From: Tritrichomonas musculus
Taxonomy: Eukaryota > Parabasalia > Tritrichomonadida > Tritrichomonadidae
DNA: 64,000 nucleotides
Direction: 5' to 3'
Assembly (NCBI GenBank): GCA_039105265.1
Contig: JAPFFF010000027.1
Location: 1,302,001-1,366,000, forward strand
How positions within the stretch are numbered: position 1 is the first letter of the stretch; every line of letters begins with the position of its first letter. Below, piece by piece: positions 27,587 to 34,950 of the stretch. The translations under genes were made by a program, and so were the position numbers. The notes beneath the pieces are model-generated. The model ran no database searches and was not told where the DNA came from. It was given only the letters and a program-made list of their open reading frames with translations.

Positions 27587-27958
27587 ATGAAGTCTTGGTA
27601 CGGTGACTATTCAAAAGAAGATATTGATGAGACTGTGAAAGAAATGGAAAAAGAAGAGGAAGAAGACGATCCAAAAGAGTCCATAACTGATTACATAGAT
27701 GACGCAAAACGTCATAATGCTCATTTAAAACTGGAAATTCGCAGCTTGGATAGGACAGTGGAAGATTATCAAGCAATGAGTTCATGTCTTCAAGAAACTC
27801 TTGAATATCATCTCAAATTCGAAAAGAAAGTTCGAAATTATCGCAAAGCTCTCATTCTCAAAATGCGTGAAGTTTTGGATATTTTCGTTCACATGACTGA
27901 CAAAAATGAATTAGAACCAAAATTGATCGAACTTAATAAATTCATTAACAAAGGTTAA
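27587..27958 (+). CDS. Coiled-coil protein, 123 aa
   Basis: The start (MKSWYGDYSK) is the first ATG after the promoter box; earlier in-frame ATGs at 27545 and 27566 lie within or before it. An acidic opening (EMEKEEEEDDPKE) is followed by heptad-rich helices (HLKLEIRSLDRTVEDYQ and YRKALILKMREVLDIF). No family is recognised. It shares the general build of the small helical protein set. Confidence 0.7.
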   Translation: MKSWYGDYSKEDIDETVKEMEKEEEEDDPKESITDYIDDAKRHNAHLKLEIRSLDRTVEDYQAMSSCLQETLEYHLKFEKKVRNYRKALILKMREVLDIFVHMTDKNELEPKLIELNKFINKG

Positions 27959-27974
27959 ATAAAGAAATAATTTT

Positions 27975-28262
27975 TTACTCTTTCAATATGACTGATAATT
28001 TTATTTTTTTCGGTGTGGTTGATTTTTTTTGTTCGATGAAGTTGATTAAGGTTTGAGTGTTTTGAATTACTTCAGCTTTTTTGGATTCATATTTTTGTTT
28101 CTCTTTCTCTAATTCCTCTAGGAAACTTTCATAATCAGGATCATTCTTTAATGACAGAATCTCTATTTCAAATTCTTCAACACTATGTATTTGTCTAATT
28201 AATTCATCAATTGAACTATTCAAATTTTCTTTGAGTAGATTCAAACTATGAGTAGGCAACAT
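27975..28262 (-). CDS. Small helical-hairpin protein, 95 aa
   Basis: Two helices (NLLKENLNSSIDELIRQI and FLEELEKEKQKYESKKAEV) with a short loop and a basic C-terminal tail (KKSTTPKKIKLSVILKE). It is divergent from 28301 and convergent with 27587. TTCATTTTTTTAA directly before the ATG is its initiator. Function unknown. Confidence 0.65.
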   Translation of the reverse strand: MLPTHSLNLLKENLNSSIDELIRQIHSVEEFEIEILSLKNDPDYESFLEELEKEKQKYESKKAEVIQNTQTLINFIEQKKSTTPKKIKLSVILKE

Positions 28263-28278
28263 TTAAAAAAATGAATAA

Positions 28279-28300
28279 CGGTTTTGACACTTCACTTTTT
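28279..28300 (+). promoter_or_regulatory. CGGTTTTGACA promoter box
   Basis: CGGTTTTGACACTTCACTTT followed by TT ends directly before the ATG at 28301. An ATG eight bases before the box is in frame, but the box is conserved as DNA elsewhere. Confidence 0.7.
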
Positions 28301-28678
28301 ATGAAGAGAGTTCCTCAAGTAGTATTTCAAAATTTAATAGAGGACAAGAAAGATAAACTCAAAAAATCAATGAGTGAATTCTATGATGCTATGAATCGTT
28401 TGGCTGAAGCAAAAGTAAAAGAGAAAGATATTTCTTTTTGTCAACGGTATAATGGTGAAGATTTACACAACTTATATAAACTCAAAAGAGATTTCGAAGA
28501 TATACAAATTGATTCAATTATTGAAGATCATGAAAAAATAAAAACTGAACTTGAGACAGAAGAGAAATCAGCATGGAAAGAATATCAAGATAGTTTTGAT
28601 CAATACAAAGTTCAAAAAAGAGCTTTAATAGCTGAAATAAGTTCTTTTCAAAAATTTCTAATGGATGATGAAGATTAA
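28301..28678 (+). CDS. Coiled-coil protein, 125 aa
   Basis: The start is the ATG touching the promoter box (MKRVPQVVFQ). The body is two long amphipathic helices (MSEFYDAMNRLAEAKVKEKD and IIEDHEKIKTELETEEKSAW) around YNGEDLHNLYKLKR. It is another member of the small helical series by layout. No known function. Confidence 0.7.
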   Translation: MKRVPQVVFQNLIEDKKDKLKKSMSEFYDAMNRLAEAKVKEKDISFCQRYNGEDLHNLYKLKRDFEDIQIDSIIEDHEKIKTELETEEKSAWKEYQDSFDQYKVQKRALIAEISSFQKFLMDDED

Positions 28679-28726
28679 TAAATTTAATTTATCTTTTTAT
28701 TTTTTTATCCTCTTACAAAAACAAAA

Positions 28727-29434
28727 ATGATAGTAGAGCCAATAAATGAAAATTATGAATGGTTACAATATAATGAACATTTACGGATTATACGTTCAAA
28801 GAAAGATAATATGTTTCAAGCAAATAGTATAATTAGTGCTTGTCAATCAACAAAGAAAATTAAGCATTGGAATGAAAATAAACAAACAAAGGAGTTATTT
28901 CAATTTATTTCTGAGTCAGTCGGAATTCCGCCCGACCAAAAGTTATTAGAAAATCGACCAAATTTACCGAATAATTTGAAAGGAATTTATATTCATAAAT
29001 TATTAATAAATCATATAGCAATTTGGGCTTCACCTACTTATTCATTCTTTGTTCTAAAATTATTAGATGAGTATTTTGAAAAACAAAGACAAGAACAAAA
29101 ACCAAGATTAGTACCTAAAAATAGAGAATATGATTATAAATTCTTAATTTGGTTAGAAGAATTAAAAGATAATCCAGAAAAAGTTAAATTACATTTAGTC
29201 AAACGTCATAAAGATTATTATCGTGATATCAAACCAAAAGAAAAAAATCAATGGTATTTCAAAGATAATATGCCAATAGCTATGACACCAAATAGAGATA
29301 TAAAAGATATTATTCGTAAGAATTTTGGTACAAATGATGTTTCAATTTATAGTTCTATCATTACTGCTTCAAAAACATGTTTAGATAAATTAAAGAGGTT
29401 AATAGATGAATATATTAGTCATTATCAGGAATGA
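28727..29434 (+). CDS. KilA-N domain protein, 235 aa
   Basis: Residues 5-115 fit the KilA-N DNA-binding fold: an opening strand pair, FQANSIISACQSTKKIKHW, a middle helix, then GIYIHKLLINHIAIWASPTY leading into FFVLKLLDEYF, which is the family's most typical block. The C-terminal half is helical and basic and may be a separate effector domain. KilA-N proteins are common in large DNA viruses and phages, where they act in DNA binding or regulation. It lies directly upstream of the polymerase region. Confidence 0.75.
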   Translation: MIVEPINENYEWLQYNEHLRIIRSKKDNMFQANSIISACQSTKKIKHWNENKQTKELFQFISESVGIPPDQKLLENRPNLPNNLKGIYIHKLLINHIAIWASPTYSFFVLKLLDEYFEKQRQEQKPRLVPKNREYDYKFLIWLEELKDNPEKVKLHLVKRHKDYYRDIKPKEKNQWYFKDNMPIAMTPNRDIKDIIRKNFGTNDVSIYSSIITASKTCLDKLKRLIDEYISHYQE

Positions 29435-29444
29435 GATATAAAAA

Positions 29445-29469
29445 CGGTTTTGACACTTCATTATTTTTA
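29445..29469 (+). promoter_or_regulatory. CGGTTTTGACA promoter box
   Basis: CGGTTTTGACACTTCATTAT ends just before the ATG at 29471, immediately after the stop of the KilA-N gene. Confidence 0.65.
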
Positions 29470-29470
29470 A

Positions 29471-29731
29471 ATGAGTGAACCTGACTTTTTCGAAGAGAAG
29501 AAAAAGATTGATGATCAAACAAGAGATTTTCTATCGAATGTTCGAAATGATTTGAATATAACGAAAGTTCTCATGCAAAAAATAAATTCTCAACTTGATG
29601 AATTAACTTCAAGATTGGAACGTTTAGAAAGTTCTGTCCAAAGAATTGATCGAAAAGTTGCTGAACGTGGTGTTCAAATCGAACAATTAATAAAAGACGT
29701 TTTCGTTCTTCAATTAACTCGACCTAAATAA
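29471..29731 (+). CDS. Small coiled-coil protein, 86 aa
   Basis: Residues 25-75 form a continuous heptad coiled coil (INSQLDELTSRLERLESSVQ then RIDRKVAERGVQIEQL). This suggests an oligomer, for instance a trimer. The N terminus is acidic. It stands between the KilA-N and polymerase genes with its own promoter. No family is recognised. Confidence 0.7.
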   Translation: MSEPDFFEEKKKIDDQTRDFLSNVRNDLNITKVLMQKINSQLDELTSRLERLESSVQRIDRKVAERGVQIEQLIKDVFVLQLTRPK

Positions 29732-29750
29732 ACATTTTCTTTTTAATTAA

Positions 29751-29775
29751 CGGTTTTGACAGACCATTATTTTTA
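29751..29775 (+). promoter_or_regulatory. CGGTTTTGACA promoter box of the polymerase gene
   Basis: CGGTTTTGACAGACCATTAT lies 18 bases before the polymerase ATG. The GACCATT form is shared with the boxes at 33480 and 27561. Confidence 0.7.
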
Positions 29776-29793
29776 TTGTAAAAGAAAGTTAAC

Positions 29794-32700
29794 ATGACAA
29801 CAACTATTAGAGCGAATCCTAACAGATTAATGGAGATTTATAATCTCTTAACGAATGGTAAAGAAACGTTTAAAGAATTCTCTAAAAAGAATGGGGATCG
29901 GAGTAAAGAAATATTAAATGAGTATATTATACAAAAAGTTAAAGAAAATGGTTACGATGGAAAATTGAATGGAGATTCAATATTTTGGTTCGTTAAAGGT
30001 TTAACTCATTCAAATCTCCCTCAATATTTAAATCAACCTCCAGAACCAAAAGTCGAGCCAGCACCAGAAAAAGAATTTACTGAACCCCCACCATCGACAC
30101 CAATTGAGCCAGAGAAATCATCATTGAAAGAAATAATTGCAAATGCACCACCAAATGTACCTTTGAGAAAATTAATGCCCGTTAGTGAGCAAAATGTACC
30201 ATTGAGAAAATTAGTTCCACCTCCTGAGCCAAAATCAAATGAATATGAACCAAAAAGAACAACTGATCCTTATTTCTTAAATATTCAGAATTCAATTAGA
30301 CCTCATTCAAAAGATGATTCATTTATTCAATTCATGAAAATTAATAATGAAAATGATCAAGATAGAATTGTTGATGGTTATATAAAAATGTTAAATGATT
30401 CACCAACTGATTGGAGAATTAATTTTGAACAATTAAATGATTATGGTCGAAAGAAATTATTTCCATTCTTAAGAAAGAAATTTGAAAATGAAATAGGTGA
30501 ATTAGCTGCAACAGAAAAATATAAATTATCTTATTCAGTTGGAGGTCAATGGCATTCTGTACCTTTAAATGGAAAAACTTATGAAGAATTATTAAAGAAT
30601 TTAACAGAAGAGAATTTCATTTATCAAATTGAAAAGAATCCAGGTTGGGAATATGATTTAGAAGGTCAAAGATTACCTGAATTTTCATTATTTTCTCAAA
30701 TCAAATTTAGTATATTAAAACATCCAAAACATAAAAATACAGTCGATGGAGGATTCTTTAAATATTTATTAAAACCTGGTTGTCCAAAAGTATTAATTGA
30801 TTACCTCGTTCGATTACAAATATTTGATAGTTTAATTAATGAAAAGACAAAGAAAATAAAAGAAGAATTAAATGATTGTTGTTTCATTTATGCTTTACAA
30901 CAAACTGGAAATTATTCAGAATCATTATTAAATCAAATTAGATTAAGGATTCAAAATAGATATTTATCACAAAGTAGTATTAATCATTTATGTGAAGAAT
31001 TTAATATTCATCTTAATTTAACTTATATTGATGATAATTCTGTTGCTCAAAAACAATCTGTACGTTCAATGGATAAAGGTAAAAGAAAAACATATATGGG
31101 TATACAAAAAGCTGAACCAGAACGAACTCATAAATTCAATGTATATCAAAAACATTATTTCATCGAAGAAAAGACTCCATTTACATATTATTATATCAAA
31201 AATATTGAAAAGTTAGATGAAGACAAATATAATAAAGATTGGATTACAGATCATTGGACAAAAGGTAGATCATTTATAACTTCTTCAAACTTGATTAGAG
31301 AATTATTTAAGAAAAATTATTTCATTCCAATTAATTATTCACAAGAACATTTATTACATTCAATATTTTATAATGAAATTGATCAAGATATTTCAAATAC
31401 TACATTAGAATATAAAGATGAATATTGTTGTAAATTAATTGAACCAAAAACAAAAATAATCAAACAAGTAGAAACTTCTTATTGGTTTTGTGATTTTGAA
31501 TCTGATACAAGTTCAAAAATTCATATTCCATTCTTATGTTGTTTACATTCATTAGATGGGAAAATTAAGAAAGAATTCTTAGGTGAAAAATGTAATATAA
31601 ATCTATTGAAATATTTACCTACTGATTCAATTTGTTATTTTCATAATTTGGCTTATGATATTAGAATGATTTTACAAAACAATAATCAAAATATAAAAAT
31701 ATTATCATCAATTATTAAAGGAAATCAATGTTTTAATATGACTTTGAAATTTGAGAACAAAAAGATAACATTTAAAGATAGTTATCCAATTTTCTCTTGC
31801 AAGCTATCTAATCTACCATTAATGTTTAATATTCCTTGTGAAAAAGAAATTTTCCCATACAAATATTATACATTTGAAAGATTAAGAACAAATAAAGGTC
31901 AAATTAATGAAGCAGGTAAAGAAGAAGATAAAACATGGACTGAACAAGATTATCAATTATTTCGTTCAAATATTAACAAAATTAAGGGATGCCGTTTAAG
32001 TAATAATGAATTTGATATGTGGAAATATGCATTATTTTATTGTCATCAAGATGTTCGAATATTAAGAGAAAGTTTTGTTAAATTTAGACAAGGTTTCATT
32101 CAAGATTTCAAAATCGATCCATTCAAATATATTTCAATTTCTTCTTTAGCTAATGATGTATTTAATCATAAAGTTTATTATGGTCATGATTTATATTCAG
32201 TAGGTGGAATTGTTAGGAAATTTTGTTCATATGCTGTTTATGGTGGTAGATGTATGACTGCTTATAACAAAAAGTGGCATATCACTGAAAAATTAGCAGA
32301 TTTTGACGCAGTTAGTTTATATCCTTCAGCAATTCATAGATTATATACCGTTCAAGGAAAACCAGTAGTAATATCCAAAACAGAATTAAATTATGAATTT
32401 TTATCAAAACAAGGTGCATATATAGTAGAAATTTTAGTTACTGGAATTCATAAACATTATCCATTTCCATTAATCGTTAAGAAAACAAAAGATGGTAACC
32501 TTAATGATGATAAATTCGATAAACCTTTCAAAATGATTGTCGATAATATTTATTTAGAAGATCTCATTGAATTTCAAAAAATAGATTTCGAATTAATTAG
32601 AGGTTATTATTGGCCTGGAAAAAGAGAATATCATATCCAAAAAGAAATTCAAAAAATATTTGAGAAAAGATTAGAATATAAAAGTCAAGACAATCCTTTA

Positions 32701-33474
32701 CAAAATTTATATAAATTAATTATGAATAGTTGTTATGGTAAAACTATTGAAAGACCTATTGAAAAAGATTTTAAATACATTAATGATCAAGATACTTTAG
32801 ATAATTATTGGATCAAAAATTATAACAAAATTGTTGAAGATATTGAATTACAAAATAATATGCATGCTGTTAGAATATTGAGACCAATTGATAAACATTT
32901 TAATTTTTCATTATTAGGTATTCATGTATTAAGTATGTCAAAAAGAATCATGAATGAAGTGATGTGTCTTGCATTTGATATTGGTTGCCATATTTATTAT
33001 CAGGATACTGATTCAATGCATATTGAAATAAATGATTTACCAAAATTACAAAAAGCTTATAAAGAAAAATATAATCGAGAACTCATAGGTAAATATTTAG
33101 GTCAATTCCATTCAGATTTTCCAACTATAAATGGTCACAAAGAAATGCCAGAATCAATTGAATCATACTTTTTGATGAAAAAGATGTATATTGATAAGTT
33201 ACAAGATTCTACAGGTGAAATTGATTATATGACTCGTGGGAAAGGATTAACTGAACAATCTATTAAATATGCTTATAAGAATGAATTTGATAATGATCCA
33301 ATGAAATTATATAAATATTTATATGAAGGGAATCAACAAACATTTGATCTTACAAAAGGTCAACCATGTTTCCAAATGAATAAAAATATGACTGTATCAA
33401 CCTTAAATGAATTCAAAAGAAGAATATCAACACCATATAAAGAAGGAAAGAGAGAAAAATATTTTGAATACTAG
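29794..33474 (+). CDS. Protein-primed family B DNA polymerase (PolB), 1,226 aa
   Basis: Exonuclease motifs are FCDFESD (Asp567/Glu569), YFHNLAYD (Asp622) and YCHQDV (Asp753). Polymerase motifs are DFDAVSLYPS (Asp838), MNSCYGKT (Asn978) and YYQDTDS (Asp1071/Asp1073). These are the motifs of the protein-primed PolB of Polintons, adenoviruses and linear plasmids, which copies from terminal proteins at the inverted repeats. Residues 1-160 include a proline-rich linker with a duplicated NVPLRKLxP motif. Residues about 355-460 hold NDCCFIYAL (Cys362/Cys363) and KHYFI (His454), a possible cysteine-protease-like domain also present in element A. The gene is fully open. Confidence 0.93.
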   Translation: MTTTIRANPNRLMEIYNLLTNGKETFKEFSKKNGDRSKEILNEYIIQKVKENGYDGKLNGDSIFWFVKGLTHSNLPQYLNQPPEPKVEPAPEKEFTEPPPSTPIEPEKSSLKEIIANAPPNVPLRKLMPVSEQNVPLRKLVPPPEPKSNEYEPKRTTDPYFLNIQNSIRPHSKDDSFIQFMKINNENDQDRIVDGYIKMLNDSPTDWRINFEQLNDYGRKKLFPFLRKKFENEIGELAATEKYKLSYSVGGQWHSVPLNGKTYEELLKNLTEENFIYQIEKNPGWEYDLEGQRLPEFSLFSQIKFSILKHPKHKNTVDGGFFKYLLKPGCPKVLIDYLVRLQIFDSLINEKTKKIKEELNDCCFIYALQQTGNYSESLLNQIRLRIQNRYLSQSSINHLCEEFNIHLNLTYIDDNSVAQKQSVRSMDKGKRKTYMGIQKAEPERTHKFNVYQKHYFIEEKTPFTYYYIKNIEKLDEDKYNKDWITDHWTKGRSFITSSNLIRELFKKNYFIPINYSQEHLLHSIFYNEIDQDISNTTLEYKDEYCCKLIEPKTKIIKQVETSYWFCDFESDTSSKIHIPFLCCLHSLDGKIKKEFLGEKCNINLLKYLPTDSICYFHNLAYDIRMILQNNNQNIKILSSIIKGNQCFNMTLKFENKKITFKDSYPIFSCKLSNLPLMFNIPCEKEIFPYKYYTFERLRTNKGQINEAGKEEDKTWTEQDYQLFRSNINKIKGCRLSNNEFDMWKYALFYCHQDVRILRESFVKFRQGFIQDFKIDPFKYISISSLANDVFNHKVYYGHDLYSVGGIVRKFCSYAVYGGRCMTAYNKKWHITEKLADFDAVSLYPSAIHRLYTVQGKPVVISKTELNYEFLSKQGAYIVEILVTGIHKHYPFPLIVKKTKDGNLNDDKFDKPFKMIVDNIYLEDLIEFQKIDFELIRGYYWPGKREYHIQKEIQKIFEKRLEYKSQDNPLQNLYKLIMNSCYGKTIERPIEKDFKYINDQDTLDNYWIKNYNKIVEDIELQNNMHAVRILRPIDKHFNFSLLGIHVLSMSKRIMNEVMCLAFDIGCHIYYQDTDSMHIEINDLPKLQKAYKEKYNRELIGKYLGQFHSDFPTINGHKEMPESIESYFLMKKMYIDKLQDSTGEIDYMTRGKGLTEQSIKYAYKNEFDNDPMKLYKYLYEGNQQTFDLTKGQPCFQMNKNMTVSTLNEFKRRISTPYKEGKREKYFEY

Positions 33475-33479
33475 ATTGG

Positions 33480-33500
33480 CGGTTTTGACAGACCATTTTT
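33480..33500 (+). promoter_or_regulatory. CGGTTTTGACA promoter box
   Basis: CGGTTTTGACAGACCATTTT, then TATAA, ends at the ATG at 33505. It is the rightmost box of this class; genes further right lack it. Confidence 0.7.
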
Positions 33501-33504
33501 ATAA

Positions 33505-33687
33505 ATGTCAAGAAGAGCAACCACTCAACCATTAATATCATTATCTGAGAGTGAAAGAATTGATAACGACTCTGGCGATTGCTGTTGTTCCAACCCACCA
33601 CCCAATTGCTGTTTGTGGACTCTTGTTATTCTCTTTGTGATGAACATCATTTTCACTTTTATTTATTTCTTACTTGCAATTGCATGA
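33505..33687 (+). CDS. Small single-pass membrane protein, 60 aa
   Basis: A polar N terminus leads to a cysteine cluster (GDCCCSNPPPNCCLW) and then a hydrophobic helix to the end (TLVILFVMNIIFTFIYFLLA). The cysteines beside the membrane could be lipid-modified or form disulphides. The last gene with the left-half promoter type. A virion membrane, egress or host-membrane role is possible but unproven. Confidence 0.65.
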   Translation: MSRRATTQPLISLSESERIDNDSGDCCCSNPPPNCCLWTLVILFVMNIIFTFIYFLLAIA

Positions 33688-33746
33688 TTTAATTAAACAA
33701 TAAGCTTTTTTAATTTTTTTAATTTTTTATTTTGTCTCAAAAATAT

Positions 33747-34073
33747 ATGACAAAGACTAGGATCCGTTGGAATACTCAAAAAGTGAGAGAAGAAATGGCT
33801 AAAGAAAATTGTATATTATTAGATGATTACAAAAGAGGAGATATTCGTATTCATTATTTATATGAAGGTAATGAATTTTCAGTAAGGTGGTCAGATTGGA
33901 TGAAAAAAGATAGGCCATCAAGACCACATTTGAAAGGAGGAAATAGAAAAATAACAAAATCAAAGAGTGTTGATAACTTAAATAAAACTTTTGAAGATCC
34001 TGAAAATGGAGAAGAGGAAAATGAAAATGAAGAAGATTTTAATGAGATAGAAAATGAATTACATCAAGAATGA
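33747..34073 (+). CDS. Small basic/acidic protein of unknown function, 108 aa
   Basis: Start at MTKTRIRWNT, directly behind TCAAAAAT; a TTG further upstream is in frame but unlikely. Residues 1-60 form a compact domain with LLDDYKRGDIRIHYLYEGNE and VRWSDWMKKDRPSRP, which faintly resembles small domains beside phage and giant-virus homing nucleases. The C-terminal 30 residues are strongly acidic. Function unknown. Confidence 0.6.
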   Translation: MTKTRIRWNTQKVREEMAKENCILLDDYKRGDIRIHYLYEGNEFSVRWSDWMKKDRPSRPHLKGGNRKITKSKSVDNLNKTFEDPENGEEENENEEDFNEIENELHQE

Positions 34074-34166
34074 ACTCATTAATATGTTAGAGCAATTTAT
34101 ATTAGAGAAGTTAGAGTTGGAAATAGGTTTGATGTGAACTTTTTCTAGAATTTTGCAAAATCAAAA

Positions 34167-34340
34167 ATGCCACCAAAAAGAACGAAAATGTCAAAAATCC
34201 CGCCAGAATTATTGTATTTAATCGAAAAACAAATAAGAAAAAGAAGCAAACCAACACGAAAAACAACTACAACACCAAGAAAAGCGAGATCAAATAAAGG
34301 AATCAAAAGATCAGGAGTAAAAAGAACAAGAAAAAGATAA
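34167..34340 (+). CDS. Very basic small protein, protamine-like, 57 aa
   Basis: A short frame starts MPPKRTKMSK directly behind ATCAAAA and ends RTRKR before TAA. Over a third of the residues are Lys or Arg and many are Thr or Pro, as in adenovirus core peptides. It stands first in a row of basic proteins, so it probably coats or condenses DNA in the virion. It is short, and the call rests on composition, context and start signal. Confidence 0.6.
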   Translation: MPPKRTKMSKIPPELLYLIEKQIRKRSKPTRKTTTTPRKARSNKGIKRSGVKRTRKR

Positions 34341-34396
34341 AAAAAGAAAAAATATTTTTATTTTTTGATAATTTAATGAAAAATCAAAAATAAACA

Positions 34397-34921
34397 ATGT
34401 CAGAAAATGCAGTAAAGAAAGTTGTCGAGGCAGTTGGAGCAGCAGCAGAAGCAGGTGCAGCAGCAAAAGGGCCACCACTACCTAAATTTAAACCTATAAA
34501 TAAGAAAGCAGGAACAGTAAAGAAAAAACAAGGGCCACCACTACCAAAATTTAAACCTATAAATAAGAAAGCAGGGACAGTTAAGAAAAAAACCACAGCT
34601 GCACCAAAAAGACGTCAAGCAGCAGCAGCAATGGATTTATCTCATAGATCAAAAGAAGAATTGCAAGCTTTCTGTTTGGCCCAAAAAATTCGTATTGAAC
34701 CAACTTATACCAAGGAAAAATTAGAAAATCTTATTCAACGTTGGGCTAAAACAGGATATACAAATCCAAAAAGAGCAAGTGCAAAACCACCAAAGGCACC
34801 AAAGGCACCAAAAATGACGAAAAGTGGAAAACCAAGAAAAACAAGATCAGATAAAGGAAAAACACATAAGACAAGACCAAATAGAGTTGCAAGACTTTAT
34901 TATGGCCCAAAAGAAAAATAA
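34397..34921 (+). CDS. SAP-like basic DNA-packaging candidate, 174 aa
   Basis: An alanine-rich opening is followed by two copies of GPPLPKFKPINKKAGTVKKK. A helix-extension-helix segment (SHRSKEELQAFCLAQKIRI then YTKEKLENLIQRWAK) at about residues 80-118 fits a SAP-type DNA-binding motif. The tail is Lys/Arg/Pro-rich (PPKAPKAPKMTKSGKPRKTR). The combination suggests a core protein that binds the packaged genome. Function inferred. Confidence 0.65.
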   Translation: MSENAVKKVVEAVGAAAEAGAAAKGPPLPKFKPINKKAGTVKKKQGPPLPKFKPINKKAGTVKKKTTAAPKRRQAAAAMDLSHRSKEELQAFCLAQKIRIEPTYTKEKLENLIQRWAKTGYTNPKRASAKPPKAPKAPKMTKSGKPRKTRSDKGKTHKTRPNRVARLYYGPKEK

Positions 34922-34950
34922 ATAAATCATAATTATTTTTACAAGTATAA

